Shown here piece after piece: positions 24,901 through 39,900 of a DNA stretch of 64,000 nucleotides. The translations under genes and the position numbers were made by a program. The stretch covers positions 1 to 64,000 of the forward strand of contig JAVYIG010001607.1 in NCBI GenBank assembly GCA_035222895.1. The letters are read 5' to 3'. Under the pieces are notes generated by a model. It made no database searches. It saw only the letters and a list, made by a program, of their open reading frames with translations, and had not been told where the DNA came from. Each line of letters opens with the position of its first letter. Position 1 is the stretch's first letter. This DNA is from Strongylocentrotus droebachiensis. Its lineage: Eukaryota; Echinodermata; Echinoidea; Camarodonta; Strongylocentrotidae.

Positions 24901-27900
24901 TTACCCGGGGCAATGGGCATCTTCGTCATTAAACTATTGCCCCTTACCCGCGCCAATGGGCAGAGTTTGTTTCTTTGCGGGCATGGCTAAAATAACGACT
25001 CCAATTTCAAACAATCAGATGACTTATTCAACATACTAAAGAGAGGTATATAATACTTACTAATGTCTGCATGACATTGAATGCAAACTGGTTGAGCCAT
25101 AGAAGGGTTGTATTGTCCAATCTGAGCTGCATAGGGTTGATCTGGGCATAGATCACTGGGGCTGGCACTGATGAAGAGAAACACAAGAAATTCATTGAAA
25201 CTCTGCGGCTGCTTTTCATAATGAACTTTCATAACAACACTTCTGCAATAAGGAAAGATGATAATTATTGATGAATTTGATGACCAACTAATTTCAAACT
25301 GCTGATCACAGCATGAAAAATTGTGACAGGGAGAAAAAAAATCAAAGACAAAATTTGGTCCAATAGGATGTTTGAACCCATTTCAAACTCATAATATATT
25401 GTATGCAAAAAAAGAAAGAAACAAACAAAAAACAAGCTCAGACATGACAAGGTGAGCGATCTCAAAACTTTTGCATCAAGTAATATTTCTATGAGGGGGG
25501 AAAGGTGGAGGGAGGTTGGTTCCACACCAGCAGTATCTTATAAGATACAGAAACAAAAAGCACATTACGCTGTCATTAAACTTTGTCAACAATTATTTTT
25601 CGTCAGAGGTTTATTGACCCGCATCTGAACTGGTCTTAATTAATTGCTTACGGGGAAGAGATGGTCCCTGTATTAAGCCTATGGGAATCATAGTGGTCGA
25701 GAGTCAAGGGGTTAACACACTTACCAGGGAAGTCAAGTTCATTGGGGAAGTAGAAAGACATGTATTCTACATGTATGGACGGTATCTCAGGGGGTAAATG
25801 GAACGTGTTCTTGTCCGACATCAAGAACAGATTATTGCGCAGGTTCTCCTCGTTGTTAGCACCCCGGTCCGACGTCGCGACGTTACTCAGCTGCAACGCT
25901 CGTATCCTAAACACTATACAGCTGGACATTAGCTTGACCGACGTCCGGTTTGTTTGACCTGGCATAGCACCGGATCGGGGTTGACCATGGGGTGGGGCGG
26001 CCGTACCCCCTGGGCGTCCCGGTGGGCGACCGTGGCTAGCGCTCGACATGCGCTCCCTGCCCGTTTGCGATTGAGTTCTGGTTGGGGGTGTGGCAGGTCG
26101 CGCAGGGGGCGTGGTCTTTGTATGTGGAGGGTGGGGAGGGGGTGTGGCTGGATGAGTGGCCGAGGCTGTCCGTTTCTTGAGTTCGTTGCGTGCCATGGCG
26201 TACTGTTGCTTGAAGTGAGCTAGGACGGTATGGATCCATTTGTCGGAGAGGCTCATTGCATCATCAAAGTATTGCCAATGGGTCCGAGGACTACCTGCAA
26301 TACAAACATGTTTCATAATGAAAAGAGTGTTACAGTTCTATGAATACAGCCGAGGTATAAATTATGAGGGATGTTCAATAAATTCACTGCCCAACTTTGA
26401 AGGAGCAGGTGTTCGGTGAAGTTATGTCAGGTGACAAGATTTAAAGCCCAAGTTCACTCCAAAATTAACTTACTTTCAATAGAACCAGAAAAATCAGACA
26501 AACCAATCAAAACAAGTTTGAGCAAAATCGGATAACTAATAAGAAAGTTATGAATTTTTAATGACATGAAAAACTTTGAAAATCACTACACAAATTGGCA
26601 ACTCACTCATGAGTCTGTGACGTATGGTCCTCACTATCCACTACTTATTTTCTGTATATATTGATAATATAAATTTCCTATTTTCACCCTAAGAATCGTA
26701 TTTCTTCACACCAGCATCCAAGTTAGATTGTTAGTAATATGTGTTTGTGTGGATGCACAAATAAAGAGTAATTTAGCCCAGTTAAATCATGAAAAAAATT
26801 GAACTTTGATAAACTTTTCATATAAAAATCAATAATTATGAAATACAACATTCAGAAAGTAGTATCAATTCTTCAAAATTCATAAAAGTTTTTGGGAAAT
26901 GTCATGCTCGCAATATGATAAAAATCATATAACCTGGGCAAAGGCATGGGGAAATCAAGTTTTGGGGGATAAAAAGGAAAATTAATGGGATTAAACTATG
27001 TAAAGCAATTGATAAGTTGTGAGGACGTGACGTCACAAACTGATAACCATCTTGGCAATTTGTGTTGTGATTCTCATTGTTCCATAGTTTTACATACTTT
27101 TTCAAAAATGCATAACTTTCTTATTAGTTACCGATTTTGCTCAAACTTTTTTCGATTGATTTGTCTGATTTTTCTGCTTTTATTGAAAGTAAGGTATTTT
27201 TTGAGTGGACTTGTCCTTTAAGTTCAGCAGCCCCTCCCCCTCCCCCCTTCTCCACACCTAGGTGCCTGGGACTTTAAAAAAATGATAATGCACTTGGATG
27301 TGCTTCAGCAACATGCAGTTATCCATTTCATGGACAAACACGCGCCCGTTCTATATGACAAATTACTCTGGGCGGAGTGTGGACTCAACCCTCTTCAGCA
27401 ATGAATATGAAAGTGGTAGTAAAAGAATTCTAAATCCTAAATCGTATATGAGAAATTTCTGACTTACTTGCTATATGGTAAGGGTAGTAGTCGAACGAAA
27501 CACCGGAAAATGAGATCTGCATAGCACCTCCTTCTATTCTCCTTTTGAACGATTCTAGGAGGTGAGAAGAAAAAAAGGGGCATTTATTAGTATAAATAAG
27601 AATGAAAAATACAAAGTAGTATGTATAACTATAATAGTGAAGACTAAGTGAATATTGATTTGATTGCGTTGCTGGCATATTAGATTATAAATGGCTTTTA
27701 AGATTTGTATTAAACATTAGGAGGTAGATTGGTTCAACTCACTTGAAAATATATAATCTTTTGCTTTCAAATTCTGTAACGCTAAAGTAAATTAACCTTT
27801 TTCGTTTTTAGCCCCAGTAAATATCTGATGAAACTAAAAAGGTCAGGCATTGAAAATCTGGATAGAAGAAAAATGTTCCTCTATTCCCTTAAAAAACCTT

Positions 27901-30900
27901 GCCTCAACAGCGACAGAGAGACAGAGGGAGGGGATGGGGGAGCACATTCACTTTCCTTTATCAATCTTCCAAGACGGGACATCATATTCATTTATCCCCC
28001 TTCAAAATCAAAACAGACAGTTCTTTAATCGCCATACTACCAAGAGCCATACTCTTCCTCCATTGCCAATCCACAGTGCGACATGCTCCTTTACATTTAC
28101 ATATTTGCAAATTTTTTATAGAGACCAAAAACATAAAACGAACAAAAACACAAAGAGAGAACGCATGTTTTGTGCAAAGGCAAACAAACGTTCATGTGGT
28201 GATTACACACATAATAACTAAATAAAAGTTGAAGGATGAACAATCATTGATGTGTGCAATGTTACAATCTGGTTACAATCTGGTTCCAAAGTGTTCTGTA
28301 GGTTTATGTTTTTATAAAATAATTTAATAATTAAAAGCATAGTTTTACAACATCAATTTCTCACATTATCATATCGACTTGATATCACATACATGCATGT
28401 TAATTGCATTGCTTCTTTGTTTTTTATGAATACAATTATTACATGTACATCTACTCTGCTGGCTTACAATAGGTGAATTTTTATGCAAAGTTAAAATATC
28501 ACATGCAGCTACAGTCAAACCTGTCCTAGAAGCCACCTCTTTATAAAGGCCACCTGTCTATAATGGTCACCCATATTGCCTCCCTGAAGAAGGAAATGTA
28601 TGTTAAAGAACCTAAGACCCCTTTTACAAAGCCTTTTTTCAATGACAAATGACAAAAATCAGTGACAAATCTGCTGATAACCAATCAGAAGCAAGGATTT
28701 TACTAGCTTTTAACAACAAACGTCATTTGTCACTGTCGACAAGTTTGGCCCTGTTTTAAAAATTCACCTTTTAAAACACTTTTGTTGGTGTTCCCCTTGG
28801 TTGGCCTTAATACACAAGTTTGACTGTATCTAGTCTAGTCTATGCTACATCGAACAAACCCATTCTCAATACAAGCATATAGGAACTCCACACTAAAGAT
28901 TGATTACATACTTGAAAAAGAGTAATTCACATCAAGAGTGATATTTCCATAATATGTCAGATACTCATAAAACAAACGTTTTTCTTCAATTTTCTCAGTT
29001 TTAGAATGAAAATTCTTTTAGATTCCAACCATTCCTTTTAAAAGCTATTTATTTTTGATGAACTAAAATTTTGACTAAACTTTAATGTAGGTGTATGAGA
29101 ATCGAACATGTTTTGGAAGAAATATCTGGAGTCACCTTCATTACACTGGTTGGTGCAAACTAGCTCCTTTTATTCAAGCAACTTAGGGTTAATATGTGAC
29201 CGTTCATGCACTTCATGCTAGCCTTGTGATTGGTCAGTTCCCTAGTTTTATGAATGCTGTGGTGTGCTTGATTGTTATAAGCAGCTAGTTGAGTTACAGA
29301 ATAAACATTGAAAGTAAAAGTTTAAAAAAAAAAATGTTTTAGAGAGAGAGAGAGGGGGGGGGGGGAACTCATTTTGTGTTTGCGGTTTTGTATTATATTT
29401 TTATCAGGTGAGAATAAATTTGGTAGAAGTGAATAGATTATTGAGGTTTCTGGAATCAGTAAAACTATGAATATGAATGATAAATTGTCTTCATGTTGCA
29501 TGTACTGGAAGTGAACTCTTCAATCCTATTTAATCACTTTGGGAAATTGACCTGATATTTATATCAAACATGTACAAATGTGCCTGGTTTACGTCTTCAC
29601 GCTTGATTACCACAGAAAAAATGCTGACTGTCTCTTTCTGATTTCTTTTCTGTGTTTTGTTTGAAAAAATACTATTGATAAGATATTGACATGTTAGAGG
29701 TCATTACTAATACTGTCAAGCGAGGTCAAAGGTCAAAAGGTGATGGGTCAACAATGTGAAACACAGTAAAAACAACTAAAACAAGAGTAATAAAACCATC
29801 ACAGCAAACACAGTGCATCCAATTTGCAATGACTTAATACCTTTTGCTGAATTCTTGTCTGAATGATGTTGAAATGAATGGTGAAAACAAAATGAGAAAC
29901 AAAAGGACTGAAAAGTCAAGACACAAAGAAATGAACAACACCTCCACCAAAACCCAACAAAATGAATTGATAAATGCCCACAAGAAATATTTGTGAAAGA
30001 AATGATAGCTGTATAATCCACTCAAATGAAATAAAATGTCATGTGAATCAAAGTAGTTAAAAGCTAGTGTAAATAAATATTTCATAAAAGAAGAATATTA
30101 TCTGTTAATATGAAAACTCATATATTAACAGTGTTATAATAGAAGCATGTGATTGAGCGCAAGACTATATTACTGCAAAGGCACAAAACAGAACATCATT
30201 ACGTGATGATTTGGCAGGTTGGTTAGTGAGGACGTCAGCTTGCCTTCTCATTGCAAGCAAACAGAAAATAAATTCAAGCCTTTCTTTTCTATTTTTCTTT
30301 TTCATTTTGTGTTAGCAGTACTTGTTGCAAGCCAGAGCAAGAATTGTAGCTAGTTTTAAATAAAAACCCTTTTCAATGAAAGGACTACTCCATTCTGTTA
30401 CACACATAAATACCAATTTTGGGTCAGTTCATTTCATAGCAGAGATGAAGATCAACTCATTTTGGGCATTCTTTTGTTTAAATCTTATCACACCAAACCC
30501 CCTTTTCAGTGAATGGACTATTCCGTTCTGTTACACATACATACCAGTTTCGGGACGATTCATTTCATCACAGAGGTGGAAATCAACTCACTTGTCAGTT
30601 GTACCATTCCCTAATCGGCTATTTTATATGCCATAAAAACCCCTTTTTAGTGAACGGACTATTCCGTTCTGTTACACATACATACCAGTTTCGGGTCGAT
30701 TCATTTCATCACAGAGGTGAAGGTCGACTCTCTTGGTGAAGAAGTGGTAGGATGTCTCGGGGACATCGTAGCGCTCAAAGAACTGCAGCAGCTGGAGTTC
30801 CTTGGATGTTTTAACGTTCTGAGGTCTGTTTGCAGGGTCTTCTGTAGGATGTGGAGTGCTCACAGCCTGCATCAAGATGACAGGTTAGGAAAGATGATGG

Positions 30901-33900
30901 GGGAAATTTTGATTAATAATTTAGAAGTTAGAAAGATACAGTGCTCACCTTTACCTTCATGAAAAACCAGTTACATACATTAAAACTATGTTTACCCACC
31001 ACTCTACAACTCATACAAAATTTGTACTCAAATTCCAATGATAAATTATGACTTGATAATTGAGCTTTCAAGTTCTAGTATATTCTAATTTCTTCAAGAA
31101 TTCTTTTCATGAAACTGTGGAAGATGGCAATATGTTTTCCTATTCTGTTTTCTATGGAAATGTGAGTAAATTTATAAAAACTCATGCTAAACTTTATAAT
31201 AATCTTCCTTATTTTTAGCCACTTCAATTATTACATTCTAAGTTTTTTAGAAACAACATCAACAGAACTGCAGGGGACATTAAGGGGGAGCCCAATGAAT
31301 ATTGGTACAAGAGTATTGGTCCCTCTTGACCCAGGCGTATTGCACTGGTTCCTTGCAATGCTGGGCTAGTACTAACTGCAGGGCTCTTACAAAGAACAGG
31401 GGAGTGTTTCACAAAGACTAAGACCGACTTAAAGTTTGACTTAACTATGGCAGGCCATTCGTGCCACTGTTTGCTCTCACCATTTACTGGCATTGGTCTC
31501 TCAAGGGACGTACAAATCATGCTCACAAATCTAAAGAATTTCATTTTTGAATGATCATTATTGAAGGAAAAAAAAATGTTTAAAGATCATAATGGTGAGA
31601 GCAACGAGTGGCATGAACGGCCTGCCATAGTCAAGTCCAACTTAAAGTCGATCTTATTCTTTGTGAAACGCTCCCGTTTTGACACTGTAGGAGCTACCTG
31701 CGGTAAATCATAACCTGATTTTCATACCTCTCCTGCTGCCTCGGCATGTACTTTGCTCTGGGCTGCAGCTTTCTGAATGACCGGGTTAAGACTGCGCATG
31801 TGAAGCATGCTGGCCTTGATCTGGGAGTCTGTGAGAACCCAGAGGATGTCATCCAGAAGCACTTGGAGTCTGGACGTCACGAGCGAACAGTCGTTGAGTC
31901 TCTTCTTAATCGTAATACAGATCTGAGGGATAAAATTGGACAGGCTTATAAAGGTCATAGGATTAAATGTCCTAGAGGATGTCGTACAGAAGCACTTGGA
32001 GTCTGGACGTCACGCGCGAACAGTCGTTGAGTCTCTTCTTGATTGTGATACAGATCTGAGGGATAAAATTGGACAGGTTTAGGAAGGTCATAGGATTAAA
32101 TGTCCTAGAGGATGTCGTCCAGAAGCACTTGGAGTCTGGACGTCACGCGCGAACAGTCGTTGAGTCTCTTCTTGATTGTGATACAGATCTGAGGGATAAA
32201 ATTATACAGGTTTATGAAGGTCATAGGATTAACTGTCCTAGAGATGTTGTGGTATACTGCTTCATTCAATCATAAGGTTGCAGGTTTGAATCCCAGTCCG
32301 GCACTTAAATCCTTTGGCTAGACAATAGATACCTGATATGCTTGAGCACTATTCTAGTTACTTGGACAGCTCCCCTATAAATGGGGTAATAATGTAGGTA
32401 AAAACTTTTTTGAATATTTTACCTTTCCCTGATTTGTGATTAACCTAATTGGCGTAGTGGGTGAGCCCGATCCTTTCTCTATTGCATCTACTGTCAGTCT
32501 AAATGTGGACCATTCCACTTCTTTGTAGGTTAGAACTTTTTTGAATATTTACCTTTCCCTGATTTGTGATTAACCTAATTGGCGTAGTGGGAGAGCCCGA
32601 TCCTTTCTCTATTGCATCTACAGTCAGTCTGAATGTGGACCATTCCACTGCTTTGAAGGTAAGTACTTGTCCTCTGTTCATGTCTTTTATCCTGGAGTAT
32701 CTCAGGTCTGCTGGCTTCCAGTCTGGAGTTGTGCTCTGCACAATAAGCTGAGCAATCTACAAGGCAAACAATAATGGTGATTATCAATCAAAAATGATTT
32801 TCAATTTTCAATTTCAGTCTATTTGGCATCATAACAAAATATCGCAAGTCATAAATATTAGGCCAGACCTCTAAGAGGCAACTTGTGCTTGTACATATCA
32901 AATTAAATAGCAAAATAAATACAAACTTTAGCAGGCATATAAAAGTACATTTAGAAGGAAAAGAAAGAAAGAAGAGACCGACCATTATCTATTGATAATG
33001 TGGATGCATAGTCATTCAATGAAAAATGTCTGAATAGTTGGCTCGGTATCAAATACCAGTTCAAAGACGTGTGACTGTCAAGAGGTTTTGGAATCATTCA
33101 AGTTGTAAAAAAAGTGACAAAATCTTGCTCAGTTACATAAGCAGTGCACATACTGTATAAGAATTTTGGACATTACATTATTTATTTTCTATCATTACCA
33201 GAACTCAAACTTATCTCTAATTTTAGGGAAACTTAACACTGGAAAGACAGGAATGGGATAAGGCCATTCACACTAAAACTGTAATATGGGGCTACAGTGA
33301 GGAAGACATTGGAACAACAGAAGAAGCTATCCTTGTACCTAATAATAGTAGGATCTTGTATAGCGCTCATGTCTGTCAAACTTGACACTCCTGGCGCTCC
33401 ACAATTATTACCCAGGCTTTAGCATGGCTGCCATTGTGGCATTATAGGCCTCCATGTACATGTACTAACTACTCTCTCATGATTCTCTGTAAAGGTTCGT
33501 TCAGATATGAAGTGGTAAACCGTGAAAGTTTCTTTTAAAGCCCCACTGCACTACTTGTAGCTACTTGCACCCCCTATATAGCAAACAATGCCCAAGTGGT
33601 ACCCGTTGGTCCCCCATGATTCCCTTTTTCTGATGTCAATTAAGAGCTGATTTGATGAGATAACCACCTGCCAGTGACCATGCAGGGAGGTTAAATCCCT
33701 CCTGGCCAAAATAGTGCAGAGGGGCTTTAAAACGTGTAAATCTATAGATGGCAACTGCGCAATAGAGGTCCTAGGTGTATCAACTGAGCTCCGTGTTACA
33801 CACGTGAGATACAGCAATGTAAAAAAGTGTTACACTTATGCCGTTATATTTTTTATTAAAGCGCTGCCGTTCACATATCTGAACGAGGCTTATAGCCTTA

Positions 33901-36900
33901 CAGCATGAATAGGTCTATGACATGTATACTGTGCTTCTCATGTTCCCATTTGTCTGGCACCCGGTTAGTGCGTTTCAGATTTCCACTTAACAGTGCATTC
34001 AAGGGCATGGCCATATCAGCATCTATTCTTATACAGCCAAATAACATGACAATGATTGTATGTATTCTGAATGCTTGCCTGAAACCATGCTGAAACACAG
34101 CATTGATTGGAATTTGAAACACCAAAAGGGGGAGAGAAAGGAGAAGGAGGAGAAGGAGGAGGGGGAGGGGGGGGGGGAGGAAGAGGAGGAAAGGAAGAAG
34201 AGGAAGAAGATGAAGAAGAAGAGAAGGAGAAGAAAAAAAGACAAAGAAAAGAAGAAAAAGGAGCAGAGAAGATGATGAAGGAGCTTGAAGACAAATATTG
34301 AAAGATGAAGAAGAGGGGATGGTGTAGAGGAGAAGGAGAAAGAGCAATGAAGAGAAGAACAACATAAGGACAAAATGTGAAATAGAAAATAAGATGGAGA
34401 ATGAGCTGGTTTAGAAAAAGCGGGAAAAATAAGAAGAGCAAAGAGGTAAATAAAAGTGAGAAGAAATATGTAAGAAAAGGAGGACAGCAAGGAAGGAAAG
34501 AAGAGAAAAGTCAAAGAAGTAAAAGACAAAGAATGCAAATGATGAAAAAAGTTGAAGGCAACGAGGAGCACTAAAAGTAACAGCAACATTTTTGAAAGAT
34601 AAGAAAAAGAGATTTTACAAAAGGATAATAAATAATGCAACGCACGAGGTAGAAAGGAGCTAAGAATGTTATTCGATCAGAAGTACCTAAAAGGATTTTC
34701 TAGGTCAAATCTTGACTTCTTTTCCATTTGCTAACATCATGGACAAAGACAAGACACAAGATAGATGGAAAGAGAGAGAGATAATGCATCCAGGGGATGG
34801 TTGAATAAAATGCATTAGTTTACCAGGGACGTGTAGTGTATTGTCAATATTCCTAAACATCACTGTTTTCTCTGTACACCCATTAAACGGTATTTCCACC
34901 AAATGTGGTGTCAGGGAATTATGACCTTCTGCAACATGGACACTGACAATTATTATTTTACAATTAATTACTTTTTGGGGAGATATCTCAACAAACTCAT
35001 TTATTTGGGTTTTTATAACTTCCCTTTTTCCATTATTGTTTAATGTTTTAATGTACATGTACTTATGTCTATTCTGGTGAAAGACTTTTATGTTATTTAC
35101 AGTACTATTTGCAAATGTATGTGTTCTTGTAATTGGATTTTTATTAAATGAAAAACTAAACTGAAATTGAAACTGAAACTGAAACATGTGCGTGTATACA
35201 AGAAATACATTTTTCTGGGAAATGTGGACAATTGATTTTAAAAGATTAATTTGGTCATCTATGGTACATCCAGAGATGTATTGGGTTGTCATCATCATGG
35301 ATAACTTACAGACGAGCAGCGTTATGCCGCCATGTGTAACATACATTTTAAGGGCCTGTGATGTCAGACTATTAAAGCAATCAGCATACAATGAATAGCA
35401 ACCCAGTTTAATGTTACACATGCCTTGCTTTAATATATGTACGTACAACGTTTGAACGATAGACATTGCTGCAATAGAAAGCCAAATTCAGAAAAAACAA
35501 CTTCTCATACAGTACATGTGTAAGGAAGCTTTTCGTCCTCAAATTTAACTTTCTACATGCTACTACATGTACATGTACATACACTGAAGCCACACTTATT
35601 GTTTGAGAAAACTAACTTTTCTACATGTTTCGTAGCAGAAGCCAAAAGCATTGTTCAAGCAATCAAATTCTCACTAAACTAAAGTCCAGATTTAACAGTG
35701 ACTGAATAAATCTTACTTGTTTCTTTATGTCTTTAAAGGTATGTATGCGTGCATTATACTGCGCCTCAGTCACACTGTCGAACAGACATTTCACCGACTC
35801 CAAAGCAAACTGACCAATTCTTGGCCATTTTCAGATATTGCAATTTTTGGTTCAGTTCATTGTCAACCTGGGCATCACCTCATGAAACCGTCATAAGTAC
35901 AAGTTCATTGACATCCCATTGAAGCATGTACGGTAAACATAATACAAGCATTTCTATGAGATGTCAGTGAACTTGTACTTAAAATGGTTTCATGAAACGC
36001 TGCCCAGGGACCCGTTTCACAAAGCCTTTTTTCAATGACAAATCTGCTGATAACCAATCAGAACCCAAAGATTTCACTAGTTTATAACAAAGACTGTCAT
36101 TTGTCACTGATGACAAGTTTTGTGAAATGGGGCCCTGGTGTCAGTCTTGTTGGTGTGACTGGGGTATTGGATCTATAAAATACAAAACTCAGAAGGCTGG
36201 AGTGTGGACACAGCTAATGAGGACCAATGAGTGAAGTAGGGGGTGGAATTACAATGTACATGAACGTGAAGCAGTCTATCTAGGGTATACACAATGGGGC
36301 CATTCACACAAGAGGAAAAAAGCGAGGTTGGGATCAAATATCACTTTTTGCATGCACCTGTTCACGCGTTGGATGTATGGAATGAATCTTTCTTGTTTGC
36401 CGACCTTGGCTGTACTAAACGGAGCTTGCTTCATCAAAATACAAAATGCACAGCAACCAACAATGAACAAATCACTATTGAATCAACCAAAAAGTGCATT
36501 ACATGTACCTGTATGATGGCAATTCGATATGTGAACACCATCTCATCAATTTGTGAGATTTTTGTTTGTTTTTTGTTTTGCTTTGTTAGTTGGTTTTGAT
36601 TTTTCTAATCACACAAATAATTGAGATCGTTATTGCGGTTAAAAAGTGTGTACACGTGTATTTAACCTTTCTTCCTGCTGTGTGTGAACAGGCCGCGCGT
36701 GTTTTCTTTCAGAGTAATACGTTCTGGAAAATACAAAGGTTGAAGTGTGGACACAGCTAATGAGGATCAATGGGAGAGGGGATGAAATTACATGAGGCAG
36801 TTGAAGGCGGAGATGCCGTGTGAAAAAGGAATAACACATGAGTAGAAGGCTTTCAGCTTCACAAACATGCCACCTTTTATGTTGGTATAAAGGTGATGGA

Positions 36901-39900
36901 TAATGATGGCTGAAGGTAAGGTGATGGTGGGTGGATAAGGGGTGGAAGTGGAGAGTGGAGTTGAGAGGGGGGGGGGGGGGGGGGTTACAGACACCAAATA
37001 AAAGTAAAGGAAAATTTCTCCTGGTAGAAATTTATGATACATAACCATTGACTCTTCATCATCATTAAGATTGTCAACTTCATTATCATCATCACCATCC
37101 TCTTCATCATCATCATCATCAATATTATCCCCACCCTCATCATCATCAACATCATCATCACCCCCATCATCATCAACATCATCACCACCCTCATCATCAT
37201 CATCATCACCTCACCACCACCACCACCACCACCACCACCATCATCCTCATCCTCATCCTCATCCTCATCACCACCATCATCATCATCATTGTCGGTGTTA
37301 ATCATCATCATCATTGCCGTCATCATCAACACCATAATCATGGTACCACCTGTATATCAGCGTGAAAAGTGATAGCGTCACAACCAACACCATCATCATC
37401 CCTGACATCATCATCATCATTATCCTCATGGTACCCACCTGTATATCAGCATGAAAGGTGTCTGACTTGAACTTGCCGATGATCGAGTTCACGTGTACGT
37501 ACATCCCATCCACCACTCTCTCTGGAAACCCGTATTTACTAGTTGCTCTGAAGAAGAAACAAAATTTAAATTTTGGCTTTGAAAAGAAAACGTTTTTCTT
37601 TCCTTTGGTCACCACTCTCAGGACCCTACGCAGCTTAACAAACCAAAGTGCGATGGTTTCTAACAGTTTTTCAAATTGTGAAAAGTTTATGTTTTCAACT
37701 TCAAGTTAAAAATGGTTCAGTACTGTACATGTACCTTTTAAATTTCATACCACAGAAAGAACATTGTATGTAATGCAATTCTGAGTTTTTAATTTGTTGT
37801 ATACAAGTCTGTGAGCATGGTGGCATATTTAGGGTAATTCATTCACAGAAATTTCAAACTTTAATGTAGAAAGCAAACCATTCCTTTATAATGCCATCTT
37901 TCCTTTATGATAAATGTACACAAAAAGATTATTTCATTGTATGCAAATTGAACTTGAACTTGCACTTGAACTTGAGAGAAGGACTTACGATTGCAGAGCT
38001 TGCTTGTTCTCTGTCTTCCTGAGATCCCGACAAGTCTCCATTTCTAGTTCAACCTGGTCCAGGTACTGAAAGAACAAAATACATACATGTAGTACAGTGA
38101 AACCTGTATATAAAGACCACTCAATGGAGACAAGGAAAGTGGTCTTTATAGGCAGGTGGTCTCTATGTACAAGTTCCTTTTTAATATAGTACGGTATAAT
38201 TATGTTTCAATGAGAAATCATTTTCAGTTTCTTCTCCCCTTCCCTTTCTCTCTTCTCCTCTTCCCTTTCTCCCCTCCCCTTTCTCTCTCCCCCTACCCCT
38301 TCTCTCTCTCTCCCCTCTCCCTCCCCTTTATCTCTCTCTCCCCCCCTCCCCCTACCCCTTTCTCTCTCCCTTCCGCCTCCTTTTTCTCACATTCTCTCTA
38401 CATTCTAGATACTTTTCTTAACATACAGACATCTCAAATAGTTTCTCTAACAATCTTTCAAATCCAGACACCGAAAGATACCCTCCGGATATGGAATGAA
38501 TTACAGAGCACCTAAACAAGGACTAACCTGAAACTGAAACACCCCATTTCACTCTGGTTTTAGTTAGCATTTAAAATGAAGAGCAGGAAATAAATGGTAT
38601 ACAGTCGGATACACTTACTTTCTGCAGTATTTCTTCAAGTAAGAACGGAAATTGTGCCCAGTTTCATGACACCTTTTTCCCCATAACAGTATCTATTTCT
38701 ATAAAATTTGGTCACATCCAATCAAATGCATTTATTTCAATTATTTATTAAAACAGTTAATGTAATTATTAAAGTGCAACATTTGTAACCCGCAAATGTT
38801 AGATTTGTTAATATTGTCAAAGCAAGATTTCCACTGTTCTAACTTCTTACATATTCTTTTGTGGGTTGGTGTAGATATTATGTGGAGAAACTGCCAGAGC
38901 TAAACTGCTCTCCCTTTTTTCGCTCTGTTGAACAACGCACATGCTCATACCCATTAACCGATCTGCTCCAAACATACTTAAGATCCGACCATGATAAAAC
39001 TAATAATACAAGTGCTTGTTCTTCACTAATGATTAGTGACATGATAAAACAACAGGGCACATATGGTATACGTGTCAACCCATTATCTCCAGACGATGAG
39101 AAATTAAAAACTCATTAATTCAAGTGATCAAAGTGCTTAAATTATCCAAGACTGCAAGCACATCTACCATCAGTATTTGCACATGATATCGATGTTTGAA
39201 TAATAAGTCTTTGCTCCATACATGTACTGTGTGCAGAGATGCCAAACTTTTGACACAAAAAAACAGACTGAGTAAATCAGATTTATCAGATTTTTGGGGG
39301 AAAATCAGATTTTCAAGAAAACTTGACACTACCAATGGTCCGTTTGCCCTGGGCCAGTAAAATTTCAGAAAAATGTTTTACTGGTAGGTATGGTCAAGTA
39401 AAATGTTTGCTCTTACATTAAAATTTAAAGAGAAAATTATAAAGCAAAGTTGTTGCTGGGGTTGCGGAGGTTTACTTGTACTTGTTTCTATGCGATTCCA
39501 CGGTTTTTATGTTTTTTTTTTTTTTTGTAATCTTATTTTAAGAGGTGATATCGTATTATCGTACTAAATACGATGTAATCATACTGGTTGGCATCTGTGT
39601 GTGTGTTTTCTTGGTCGCGATATGACGGAGGGGGGGGGGGGGGGGGGGGGTGTCCAGACACTGTACAAACTTAAAGTATTTTCTGTTAGAATCAGATTTA
39701 ACCAAAAAATATCAATCAACCTATTATCTCCAGACAGTGAGAAATTAAAAACTCATTAATTTAAGAGATCAAAGTGCTTAAATTATCCAAGACTGCAAGC
39801 ACATGTACCATCAGTATTTGCACATGATATCAATGTTCGAATAATAAGTCTTTGCTCCATACATGTACTTTGTGTTTTCTTGGTCGCAATATGACAGGGG

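Noticed and set aside
31922..32245. Extra alternative copies of exon 7
   Set aside because: The duplicated units lack the exon 3' half and a donor and run into TAG; listed as acceptor echoes instead of exons.
33898..34640. Overlapping minus-strand frames of 141-203 codons
   Set aside because: Phe/Leu/Ser/Pro-rich translation of a polypurine tract; open in several frames at once.
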